64,000 bases of DNA. Source: Neisseriaceae bacterium JH1-16 (lineage in GTDB: Bacteria > Pseudomonadota > Gammaproteobacteria > Burkholderiales > Chromobacteriaceae). Every line of letters begins with the position of its first letter. Positions within the stretch are counted from its first letter, which is position 1. Below the pieces are notes generated by a model. That model ran no database searches. It saw only the letters and a program-made list of their open reading frames with translations, and had not been told where the DNA came from. Location of the stretch: the NCBI GenBank assembly GCA_025989215.1, contig JAPDNP010000004.1:372001-436000 (forward strand), written 5' to 3'. Shown piece after piece: positions 54,429 to 62,323 of the stretch. Made by a program: the position numbers and the translations under genes.

Positions 54429-54895
54429 CCCCTAGCCGGTCCTCTGCCCCGGTCGGAGACTGAACACGCGATGCCGGCGCACCCCGAGCCGGCATCGCCA
54501 CCGACTTGTCCAACGGCCCATTGACTGCAAGCCTCTGCACTGACCGATAATGCCGGCCATTTGCAACTGGCATCGATAAACTGATATCACTAGATCAATT
54601 AAAGCCAAAGTCAAACCGGGAGTAGATAAAAGGACTTCTCTTTCTACCCGGCGGCAACTGCCGAAAAATATCCGGCTCAGATAATGCGCTCGGCCACTGT
54701 TCCTTTCCCGCCCCCTACTGAACTGCGCCATTATTTCGTGCCAGATATCGGTCAAAAAAGGCCTAGCCATCGACATCACCGGTTTCCCCTGCCTTATAAC
54801 TCTGGTATCAGCCTAAATGCCCTGCTAATTTAAAAACTGTCCTGCCCGCTGCGATTGACCGGGCGGCTTCAGTTTTCTCGGCAAAGGAGCATTCG
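54429..54895. other. Intergenic region with a strong hairpin
   Basis: 467 bases. A perfect 11-bp hairpin GCGATGCCGGC / GCCGGCATCGC (54468-54498) lies 40 bases past the BP74-like stop and may terminate it. The rest is mixed AT-rich sequence without a recognised gene. Confidence 0.55.
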
Positions 54896-56359
54896 ATGGA
54901 CACGACCACGCTATTACAAGCGGTCCAGAACAGTCTGGGACAGAACCTGCCCAGCCTGCTCGGCGCGATCGGCATTTTCATCATCGGCTGGCTGGTGGCG
55001 GTGGCGATCCGTGCCAGCGCCCGCAAAGGTATGTCGGCTCTGGGGCTGAACCGATGGCTGGAAAGCCGCGCCGGGCTGCACGTGAACCTGGAATGCTGGA
55101 TCGCGGCGATCCTGTTCTGGGTGGTGCTGCTGATCACCCTGATCGCCGTGTTCAATTCGGTGCATCTGGAGAGCGCGTCCGAGCCGTTCAATAGCGTGGT
55201 CACCCAGGTGCTCGGCTACCTGCCCAAGCTGATCGCCGCCCTGCTGCTGGCGCTGCTGGCCTGGGTCATCGCCACGGTGGCCCGCGCACTGGTGAGCAAG
55301 GCACTGAGCGCGACCGGGCTCGACAAGCGGCTCGGCGCCGACGAGGGCATGACGTCGGCGAGCCGTCACGTCGGCAATGTGCTGTTCTGGCTGATCCTGC
55401 TGCTGTTCATCCCCAATATCCTGGAGGCCCTGCAACTGAACGGCCTGCTGCAACCGTTCCAGTCGATGATCGACAAGCTGCTAGGCATTCTGCCCAATGT
55501 GCTGGCGGCGCTGGCGATCGGCGTGGTCGGCTGGCTGGTCGCCCGCCTGCTGCGCGACCTGGTGGTCAACCTGCTCTCTGCCGGCGAGGTCGACAAGTTG
55601 GCCGAACACGCCGGCCTGGGCGACAAGCTGGGGCTGACCCAGCTGATCGGCACCCTGGTCTACATCTTCGTGTTCGTGCCGGCGCTGATCGCGGCACTCG
55701 ACGCGCTACAGATGACCGCAATCTCCGACCCGGCGCGCGAGATGCTGACGATGTTCCTCACCGCCATCCCCAACATCGTCGCCGCCGTCGTCATCCTGCT
55801 GCTGACCTACTATGTGGCGCGCTTTGTGGCTCGGCTCTTGACCGGTATCGCCAGCGGCCTGAACGTCGATACCCTGCCCGAAAAGATCGGCCTGACCCGG
55901 CTGTTCAGCGGCGATTTCAAGCTGTCGACGCTACTCGGCCGGCTGGTGCTGTTCTTTGCCATGCTGTTCGCGGCGGCCGAAGCAGCCAACCGGCTGGGCT
56001 TTAGCGCGGTACGCGACCTGGTGGACGAGTTCATCCAGTTCGGCGGCCAGATCCTGCTCGGCTCGGTGATCCTGTTCGTCGGCCTGTGGCTGGCCAATCT
56101 GGCCCATGATGCGATCGGCCGCAGCGGCGACGAGGGCGCCAAGGCACTGGCGCGGCTGGCGCGGGTGGCCATCCTTGGCTTGGTTGCCGCGATGGGCCTG
56201 CGCGCGATGGGCATCGCCGACGAGATCGTCGAGCTGGCCTTCGGCCTGGTACTCGGTGCGATCGCGGTGGCGGTGGCGCTGTCGTTCGGCCTGGGCGGGC
56301 GCGAGGCGGCCGGCCGGCAGATGGAGTACTGGCTGAGCAAGTGGCGCAAGGAGCCATAA
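54896..56359 (+). CDS. CmpX-like mechanosensitive channel family protein
   Basis: A 487-residue protein with multiple hydrophobic helices arranged as repeated TM-helix units, each with a pattern like LPNVLAALAIGVVGWLVARLLRDLV and IPNIVAAVVILLLTYYVARFVARLL. The C-terminal end has GLVLGAIAVAVALSFGLGGREAAGRQMEYWL. This is the conserved TM-helix arrangement of CmpX and related MscS-like channels. Likely in the inner membrane, affecting turgor or envelope stress. 10-mer at 55597-55606 reads LAE. Confidence 0.8.
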   Translation: MDTTTLLQAVQNSLGQNLPSLLGAIGIFIIGWLVAVAIRASARKGMSALGLNRWLESRAGLHVNLECWIAAILFWVVLLITLIAVFNSVHLESASEPFNSVVTQVLGYLPKLIAALLLALLAWVIATVARALVSKALSATGLDKRLGADEGMTSASRHVGNVLFWLILLLFIPNILEALQLNGLLQPFQSMIDKLLGILPNVLAALAIGVVGWLVARLLRDLVVNLLSAGEVDKLAEHAGLGDKLGLTQLIGTLVYIFVFVPALIAALDALQMTAISDPAREMLTMFLTAIPNIVAAVVILLLTYYVARFVARLLTGIASGLNVDTLPEKIGLTRLFSGDFKLSTLLGRLVLFFAMLFAAAEAANRLGFSAVRDLVDEFIQFGGQILLGSVILFVGLWLANLAHDAIGRSGDEGAKALARLARVAILGLVAAMGLRAMGIADEIVELAFGLVLGAIAVAVALSFGLGGREAAGRQMEYWLSKWRKEP

Positions 56360-56381
56360 CAAGGACAGCCCAACTATGACA

Positions 56382-56405
56382 AAGGGCGCCCCGCGGGGCG
56401 CCCTT
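56382..56405 (+). terminator. Long palindrome between convergent genes
   Basis: Perfect 12-base arms AAGGGCGCCCCG / CGGGGCGCCCTT lie 22 bases after the CmpX-like stop, followed by a 10-mer (56410-56419). Confidence 0.75.
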
Positions 56406-56409
56406 CAAC

Positions 56410-56419
56410 GTTGGCCGAA
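56410..56419 (+). repeat. GTTGGCCGAA 10-mer beside palindrome
   Basis: An exact copy just after the 24-base palindrome and before the stop of the minus-strand gene at 56427. Confidence 0.85.
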
Positions 56420-56426
56420 CAGCCGC

Positions 56427-57872
56427 TTAATGCAATTGCCGGCTGGCGCGATGGCTGAGCGGAATGCCGACCTCGGCCAGGCATTCGGCCAGGTCGCTGT
56501 AGGCGAACTCCCGGTCCGGCGCCACGTCCGGCACCAGCATCCACGGCGCGACGCCGAGCAGTGCGCCGTCTTCGGCATTGACGATCTGCACGTTGTACGC
56601 GGTCTGCTCCGGCTGGTACTCGGCCACCGCCTCGAGCTTGTCGATACCGCCCAGCTGCCCGGCCACCAGCGCCACGGTCAGGCCCAGACGCTTACGGTTC
56701 CAGGCACGCACACCGGACGACAATGCCTCCCACCACGGCAGCGGCGCGAACAGCTCGGCTTCGCCGTATTCCATCTCGGCGGCGATCGCCTGCTGCACCA
56801 GCGGCATCGCCGCATCCAGCGCCTTGCGCCCGAACAGGCGCGCCTGCTCGACCGACAGCGTGCCGCGCTCGACCAGGAACGGGATCCAGCACAACACCAG
56901 CTGCGGCTCGGCGGTCTTGCTGGCCGCATCGAAGGTGGCGCGCGATGCATCCGGGTCGGCCGGGGCGAAATCGCAGCCGGCGTCCATCACCGGCGCCAGG
57001 TGCACCAACTGCTGGCAGGCACGCTCGTTCAGCATGTCGACATTGAACACGGTCGGCGACAGCCACAGCACCGCCTTCTCCGGCACTTCCAGCGCTTCGG
57101 CCAACGCCGCCTCGACCCGCTCTAACAACGGGAAGTGCCACCAGAAGCCGCCCTGCGCGCGCGAGAACGCGAATGGCAGCGCCCACAGCTCATACGAGGC
57201 GATGGTGCCGTCGGCGCGCACCACCTCGGGGTGGGCGATGCAGTCGCGCGCCGCGCCGATCAGCAGCTCGCGGGCGGACGGCTCGGTCAAGAGCGCCAGC
57301 TGCGCCTCGGTGAACACCGCCTGGTCGCCGCCGGACAGCGCCATCTGCACCGTAGCGGCCAGTTGCATCTTCTCCAGCGGCTTGTCCAGCGCGGCACGGG
57401 CCTGCGCGGTCAGCGCCGCGATGCGGCTGGCGCGTTCGAGCGGCGGCAGCGGCTCGGTCGGGCCGGACTTGAATTCCCGCAACTTCACACCGGCCTCGCG
57501 CTCGGCGTAGGCGGCGTTCAGGCGACGATAGGCATCCATCGCCGCATCGCAGATGCGTTGCAGCTCGGCCGCGGTCGGCAGCGCCTCTTCCCAGAAGTTG
57601 AAGTCGAACAGGCGGAAGCCTTCGTTGCAGACGTAATGGGTAATGTTTTCCTGCTCGTCGTACAGCACCACGCTGGCGAAGCCGTCGTTATCACGGCCGG
57701 CAAACGGGGTCTCGTCGTTGCCCACCAACCGGCAGACAAAGGCCGGCACCTCGGTGTGCACCACGTATTCGTAGGGCTCCAGCGCCTTATCATCCACCGC
57801 GTCGCCAAAAATAAAGCGATTGGGCACGAACGGGTCGCCCTGGATCGGCCGGTTTTTCGGATGGGGTTTCAT
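56427..57872 (-). CDS. Conserved hypothetical protein, 481 residues
   Basis: The protein starts MKPHPKNRPIQGDPFVPNRFIFGDAV and contains YEYVVHTEVPAFVCRLVG, VVLYDEQENITHYVCNEGFRLFDFNFWEEALP, and a C-terminal domain of about 250 residues with GFWWHFPLLERVEAALAEALEVPEKAVLW and NVDMLNERACQQLVHLAPVMDAG. I do not recognise the family and see no signal, membrane helix or catalytic motif. Copy 57096-57105 of the 10-mer encodes LAE. ATG 57872 is preferred; the frame is open to 58250. Confidence 0.7.
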   Translation of the reverse strand: MKPHPKNRPIQGDPFVPNRFIFGDAVDDKALEPYEYVVHTEVPAFVCRLVGNDETPFAGRDNDGFASVVLYDEQENITHYVCNEGFRLFDFNFWEEALPTAAELQRICDAAMDAYRRLNAAYAEREAGVKLREFKSGPTEPLPPLERASRIAALTAQARAALDKPLEKMQLAATVQMALSGGDQAVFTEAQLALLTEPSARELLIGAARDCIAHPEVVRADGTIASYELWALPFAFSRAQGGFWWHFPLLERVEAALAEALEVPEKAVLWLSPTVFNVDMLNERACQQLVHLAPVMDAGCDFAPADPDASRATFDAASKTAEPQLVLCWIPFLVERGTLSVEQARLFGRKALDAAMPLVQQAIAAEMEYGEAELFAPLPWWEALSSGVRAWNRKRLGLTVALVAGQLGGIDKLEAVAEYQPEQTAYNVQIVNAEDGALLGVAPWMLVPDVAPDREFAYSDLAECLAEVGIPLSHRASRQLH

Positions 57873-58036
57873 GTCGATAACGCCTAGCGCAAGAAGCAAA
57901 CCGCCAATTTTACCCCGGCTAGGTGACCTTGGCGCAATCCTTCCGTCAGGCGGCCCGCCTATGAGGCCGGCCGGAATGCACCGCGGCGCCTCGCTTTCCC
58001 GGCTCGGGCGGGGTGAAACGACAGCGCCGCGACCGC

Positions 58037-58483
58037 CTACACCGCCAGGCTGTAGTGCAGATAGACCTCGTCGCGCTGCCAGCCGAGCGACTGGTACAGC
58101 GTCTGCGCCGGCAGGTTGACCCGCTCGGTCGCCAGCGCCAAGCGGCGCACCCCGTGTTGTTCCGCCAGGCTCCGTGCCGCCAGCAGCAAGGCCCGGCCGA
58201 CACCGAGCCGGCGCGCCGCGGCATCGACGAACAGATCGTTGAGGATCCACAGCGACGCCATGCCGATCGAGGTAAAGCTCGGATAGAGTTGGCAGAACCC
58301 CAGGCCCACGCCATCCCGTTCGGCCAACAGCAGCCGCGATTCGCCGGCTGTCAGCCGCGCCGACAGAAACGCACGCGCCGCGGCCAGGTCGGCCGGCTGG
58401 CGGTAGAACTGCCGATAGCGGTCGAACAGCAGCGCCAGCGTCTCCAGGTCGGCCACCCCGGCCTCGCGTACCGTCACGCTCAT
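58037..58483 (-). CDS. GNAT family N-acetyltransferase
   Basis: A 148-residue acetyltransferase with VREAGVADLETLALLFDRYRQFYRQ, LNDLFVDAAARRLGVGRALLLAARSLAEQHGVRRLALATERVNLPAQTLYQSLGWQRDEVYLHYSL, the acetyl-CoA-binding motif A with Q/RxxGxG/A. Its start overlaps the stop of the upstream GNAT gene, so both are one operon. 10-mer at 58319-58328 encodes LAE. Confidence 0.9.
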   Translation of the reverse strand: MSVTVREAGVADLETLALLFDRYRQFYRQPADLAAARAFLSARLTAGESRLLLAERDGVGLGFCQLYPSFTSIGMASLWILNDLFVDAAARRLGVGRALLLAARSLAEQHGVRRLALATERVNLPAQTLYQSLGWQRDEVYLHYSLAV

Positions 58484-59238
58484 GCCAACGCCTCGCGCGC
58501 CTGGACGGTCAGCGTCGACAGCGCGCGACGCTGCTCACCCGCGGCGTCGAAGTTGTCCGGCGCCAGCCAGGTCTCGAAGGCCGCACGCAGCGCCGGCCAT
58601 TCATGGTCGAGGATCGAGAACCAGGCGGTGTCGCGGTTGCGGCCGCGGTCGACTCGCACCTGGCGAAACAGCCCCTCGAACTGAAAGCCGAAGCGCAGCG
58701 CCGCCTGCCAGGACGGCTTGTTCAGCGCATTGCATTTCCACTCGTAGCGGCGATAGCCGAGTGCGAACGCATGGGCCATCATCAGGTACATCATCTCGGT
58801 GGCGGCGCGGCGGCGCTGCATTCGCGGTGAGAAATTCAGATGTCCGACCTCGATCGAGCCGTTGGCCGGGTCGATGCGCAGGTAGCTGGCCACGCCCAGC
58901 GCCTCGCCGCTGGCGACGTCGATCGCCACATAGAACAGCGGATCTTGCTGTGCCGCCATCTGCGCCAGCCAGTCGCGGTAATCGGCCAGCGTCGCAAACG
59001 GACCATAGGTCACATAGGTCCAGTTGCGCTCGGCACCGGGCAGCTGCATCGCCGCCCATAGCGACTCGGCGTGCCGGGCGGCATCGAGCGGCTCCAGCCG
59101 TACCGTGGCGCCATGCAATACTTCGCGCGGCGGAAACGGCGCCCCTTGCCAGCCCGGCACCGGCAGGCCGACCGCCTGCCCATAATCGTTCAATTCCGAC
59201 ACCGATTCGGTGATCGACAATGTGGTGATGCTCATCAT
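58480..59238 (-). CDS. GNAT family N-acetyltransferase
   Basis: A 252-residue acetyltransferase similar to RimJ/RimL-type enzymes: VRLEPLDAARHAESLWAAMQ, NWTYVTYGPFATLADYRDWL, EVGHLNFSPRMQRRRAATEMMYLMMAHAFALGYRRYEWKCNALNKPSWQAALRFGFQFEGLFRQ. These are typical for enzymes modifying an amino group of a protein or small molecule. The start at 59238 follows AAGGACATC. Stop overlaps the following GNAT gene by the ATGA type. Confidence 0.9.
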   Translation of the reverse strand: MMSITTLSITESVSELNDYGQAVGLPVPGWQGAPFPPREVLHGATVRLEPLDAARHAESLWAAMQLPGAERNWTYVTYGPFATLADYRDWLAQMAAQQDPLFYVAIDVASGEALGVASYLRIDPANGSIEVGHLNFSPRMQRRRAATEMMYLMMAHAFALGYRRYEWKCNALNKPSWQAALRFGFQFEGLFRQVRVDRGRNRDTAWFSILDHEWPALRAAFETWLAPDNFDAAGEQRRALSTLTVQAREALA

Positions 59239-59377
59239 GATGTCCTTCATCGGGCGGTACCGGACCGAACCGGCACCGCGAAAATCATCCCTGCCTGCTG
59301 CCTGGCCTGCGCCGCTAACCGCCTAGGCGAGCCGGTCACGACCGGGCCACCGGTCGCACGGCAAGACAGGGCTAAGA

Positions 59378-59485
59378 GCCGCTAACAGAACCCAGCGCAG
59401 CGATCCTGGCTAGGCGCACTGCCGCAGACAGTACAAGTAGTACGGCAAGGCGGTGCAACAACGCCAGGAGGGGTTTGTTAGCGGC
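59378..59485 (-). repeat. About 110-bp intergenic repeat, copy C (inverted)
   Basis: On the minus strand it starts GCCGCTAACAAACCCCTCCTGGCGTTGTTGCACC and ends GGGTTCTGTTAGCGGC, close to copy A at 25805. It abuts the stop of the small gene at 59488. Confidence 0.8.
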
Positions 59486-59487
59486 TT

Positions 59488-59667
59488 TTAGCGACGCCAG
59501 CGGTCGCGGACCTGCTCCAGCGCCTCGTGCTCGTCGCCGCAGCGCTCGCGCGCCTGGCGCTGCATGCCCTGCCACCACCAGGCGCCGACCCGGCTGAAAA
59601 AGGCCCACAAGGGTTGGCCGAACCGGCGCCGTGCGCCGGGCCGGCATAAGGGCTGCGATGCTTGCAT
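59488..59667 (-). CDS. Small Arg/Trp-rich protein next to rhodanese
   Basis: A 59-residue ORF (ATG 59667, TAA 59488) with a strong AGGGGGG upstream and only 12 bases after the rhodanese stop. It reads RRRFGQPLWAFFSRVGAWWWQGMQRQARERC and has a basic, helix-forming C-terminus ending VRDRWRR. It resembles short DUF1127-like proteins only loosely. Its stop sits at the edge of the intergenic repeat. Copy 59613-59622 encodes FGQ. Confidence 0.5.
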   Translation of the reverse strand: MQASQPLCRPGARRRFGQPLWAFFSRVGAWWWQGMQRQARERCGDEHEALEQVRDRWRR

Positions 59668-59679
59668 GATCGTCCCCCC

Positions 59680-60129
59680 TCAGCAGCCGCAGGCGATCGG
59701 CGCGGTCTGCGGCATCCGGCCCGCCTCGTCGCCACTCGCAACCGGGTGGCCATCACGCTTCCAGAAGTCCAGCCCGCCCAGCAGCTCCTTCACCCGCAGG
59801 CCGTGCCGCGCCAGCTTGTACGCGCCCTTGGTCGAGCCGTTGCAACCGATGCCGTCGCAATACACCACATAGGTCTTGCTGCGATCGAGCTGGACGGTGC
59901 TCGCCTCATCCATGGTGCGATGCGGGAAGCTGATCGCGCCGGGAATATGGCCGGCGCGGTAATGCTCGGGCGAGCGTGCATCGACCACCACGATCTCGGT
60001 GATGCCGTTGCGCAAGTCTTCGGCCACATCCCAGGCATCGGCGTGGTAGTGCAGCTTGGCGAGCATGAAGGCGGCGGAGTCGGCAGCGTCCGGGGCGGGG
60101 AATTCGAGGACCAGCGAAGTAGCAGACAT
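59680..60129 (-). CDS. Rhodanese-like domain protein
   Basis: A 149-residue sulfurtransferase-like protein. The rhodanese core has VVVDARSPEHYRAGHIPGAISFPHRTMD, VVYCDGIGCNGSTKGAYKLARHGLRVKELLGGLDFWKRDGHPVA and the active-site Cys in CDGIGCNGS, with a Cys pair at the C-terminus (IACGC). It is divergent from a MocR-type regulator and may be controlled by it. Confidence 0.88.
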   Translation of the reverse strand: MSATSLVLEFPAPDAADSAAFMLAKLHYHADAWDVAEDLRNGITEIVVVDARSPEHYRAGHIPGAISFPHRTMDEASTVQLDRSKTYVVYCDGIGCNGSTKGAYKLARHGLRVKELLGGLDFWKRDGHPVASGDEAGRMPQTAPIACGC

Positions 60130-60222
60130 GGTGGGCTCCTGGTGGGTGGCAGACAATTCAATTCGGATATCTGCTAGGCTAGGGAAAAACCGGTCCCACC
60201 ATAAGAGCCAATTGGACGACAA

Positions 60223-61716
60223 ATGACAGAACCACTTTCCGGCGCCAGGCTGGCCCAGCCGGACTGGATCACCGAATCGCTGGCGCTGGGCCTGGCCGAA
60301 CCCGGCCACGAGCCGCTGCAGCGTCGCCTGTACCGGCTGCTGCGCGGCGGCATCCAGCTGGGCCGCCTGCCCGGCGGCAGCGCCCTGCCCGCCAGCCGTG
60401 CGCTTGCCAGTGCCCTCGGCATCGGCCGCAACACGGTGTTGGCCGCCTACGACCAGCTGTTGGCCGAAGGCTTCCTGGAAACCCGCCACGGCGCCGGCAC
60501 CTTCGTCGCCCACCATGCGCTCGGCCAGGTACAACAGGCGGCCCGCCCGGCCACCGCGTCCAGCCTGTCGCAGCGTGGCCTGCGTCTGGTCGAGCAAAGC
60601 CGCGGCCCGATCGGCGAATCGGGCGCCTTCGTACCCTGCGTCCCGGCGCTCGACGAGTTTCCGCGCGAGATCTGGCAGGGCCTGCTGCAACGTCACCAGC
60701 GCCAGGCGCCGAGCCACTGGCTCAACTACCAGGACGGCGGCGGCCTGCCGGCGCTGCGCGAGGCGCTGTGCGACTATCTGCAGCTGTCGCGCTCGGTGCG
60801 CTGCCAGCCCGAGCAGATCCTGATCGTCAACGGCACGAAACAGGCCTTCGACCTGATCGCCAATCTGTTGACCGACCCGGGCGACACCGCCTGGATCGAG
60901 GAGCCCGGCTATCGCGGCGCGCAGGCCAGTGTCCTCAACGCCGGCCTCAACGTGGTGCCGGTGCCGGTCGACGCCGAGGGTATGAACCCGGCACTGGCCC
61001 CGCCCGGCCCGGCGCCGCGGCTGATCTACACCACCCCTTCGCACCAGTTGCCCACCGGGGTGACGATGTCGCTGTCGCGCCGGCTGGCGCTGCTCGCACA
61101 GGCCGAGGCGCAGCAAAGCTGGATCATCGAAGACGACTACGACAGCGAGTTCCGCTACACCTCGCAGCCGGTCGCGGCGCTGCAAGGCCTGGCCGAAAGC
61201 GAGCGGGTGCTGTATCTCGGCACCTTCAGCAAGGTGCTGTACCCGGGCCTGCGGCTCGGCTACCTGGTGCTGCCGCCGGCGTTGGTCGAACCGTTCCGCA
61301 CCGCGCAGGCGCGCCGTTATCCGGAAGGCCACTACCCGCTGCAGGCGGCCTTGGCCGAGTTCATCTCCGCCGGCCACTTCGCCCGCCACATCCGCCGCAT
61401 GCGCGAACTGTACCGCGCTCGCCAGCACTGCCTGCGCGATAGCCTGGCTCCGGCCTTGGACCAGGGACTGCAGCTGTCGCCTGGCGAGTCGGGCATGCAC
61501 CTGGTCGCCTGGCTGCCGCCTGACAGCGACGAGGAGGCACTGGTCGACATTGGCGATCGCCATGGGGTGATACTGCGTCCGCTCGGCCGCCACTACCTTG
61601 GCGCGGAACGGCAACGCGGACTGGTGCTCGGCTATGCCGGGGTACCCGAAACCGAAATCCGCCACGCCGGTAGCCTGCTGGCCGGCTGGCTCACGCCCTT
61701 ACTGAAGGAAAGCTGA
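60223..61716 (+). CDS. MocR-type PLP-dependent GntR regulator
   Basis: A 497-residue regulator with an N-terminal winged helix (QRRLYRLLRGGIQLGRLPGGSALPASRALASALGIGRNTVLAAYDQLLAEGFL, about 33-86) and a class I aminotransferase-like domain. The PLP lysine is in YLGTFSKVLYPGLRLGYLVLP, with DDYDSEFRY upstream. It is divergent from the rhodanese gene. A small gene for DUF523 overlaps its stop. 10-mer at 60459-60468 encodes LAE. Confidence 0.93.
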   Translation: MTEPLSGARLAQPDWITESLALGLAEPGHEPLQRRLYRLLRGGIQLGRLPGGSALPASRALASALGIGRNTVLAAYDQLLAEGFLETRHGAGTFVAHHALGQVQQAARPATASSLSQRGLRLVEQSRGPIGESGAFVPCVPALDEFPREIWQGLLQRHQRQAPSHWLNYQDGGGLPALREALCDYLQLSRSVRCQPEQILIVNGTKQAFDLIANLLTDPGDTAWIEEPGYRGAQASVLNAGLNVVPVPVDAEGMNPALAPPGPAPRLIYTTPSHQLPTGVTMSLSRRLALLAQAEAQQSWIIEDDYDSEFRYTSQPVAALQGLAESERVLYLGTFSKVLYPGLRLGYLVLPPALVEPFRTAQARRYPEGHYPLQAALAEFISAGHFARHIRRMRELYRARQHCLRDSLAPALDQGLQLSPGESGMHLVAWLPPDSDEEALVDIGDRHGVILRPLGRHYLGAERQRGLVLGYAGVPETEIRHAGSLLAGWLTPLLKES

Positions 61717-62186
61717 TGGACAAGCCCACACTGCTGATCAGCCGCTGCCTGTTGGGCGAACCGGTGCGCTACGACTGTGCCGGCAAGGCGCTGGACGCCG
61801 CCGCTCTGGCCGACTTGGCCGCGCGCTATCGACTGGTGCCGGTCTGTCCCGAGCAGCTCGGCGGTCTGCCCACCCCGCACCCGCCGGCCGAGCTGCAGGA
61901 CGGCGACGGTCAAGCGGCACGCAGTGGCTCGGCTCGGGTAGTCGCCGTTACCGGCGAGGACCAGACCGCCGCCTTCATCGCCGGTGCCACCCAAGCCGTT
62001 CGAATCGCCCAGCGCCAGCAGGCCCGCGTGGCACTGTTGAAGGCAGACAGTCCGTCCTGCGGTCACCGCAGCGTCTACGACGGTCGGTTCCGTGGCATTC
62101 GCATCGCCGATCAAGGCGTGGCTGCGGCCAGTCTGGCCGAAGCCGGGCTCATCCGTACGACGAACAGCAGCTCGCTGCGCTATTGA
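61716..62186 (+). CDS. DUF523 domain-containing protein
   Basis: A 156-residue protein with the DUF523 motifs LISRCLLGEPVRYDCAGK, VCPEQLGGLPTPHPPAEL and LLKADSPSCGHRSVYDGRFRGI. The Cys/Asp-rich motifs (CLLG, SPSCG) suggest a metal or iron-sulfur role, not established. The ATG overlaps the MocR stop by one base, so the two are likely co-expressed. No function is proposed. Confidence 0.88.
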   Translation: MDKPTLLISRCLLGEPVRYDCAGKALDAAALADLAARYRLVPVCPEQLGGLPTPHPPAELQDGDGQAARSGSARVVAVTGEDQTAAFIAGATQAVRIAQRQQARVALLKADSPSCGHRSVYDGRFRGIRIADQGVAAASLAEAGLIRTTNSSSLRY

Positions 62187-62323
62187 AGGATGCCGGCTAG
62201 ACCTCTGTCTGCACAGGCATGGCGGCCCCGGCGAGCTCCCGCCACTCGGCATAGCCGCCCCTGGCCAGTCCATGCGGCCCAGGCAGCACCAGCTATGCGC
62301 CAAGGACATTCTGCCCGCGGCGC

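Noticed and set aside
54432-54779. Minus-strand ORF of 115 residues in the gap after the BP74-like gene
   Set aside because: No ribosome-binding site, no recognisable domain, and it covers the hairpin at 54468-54498.
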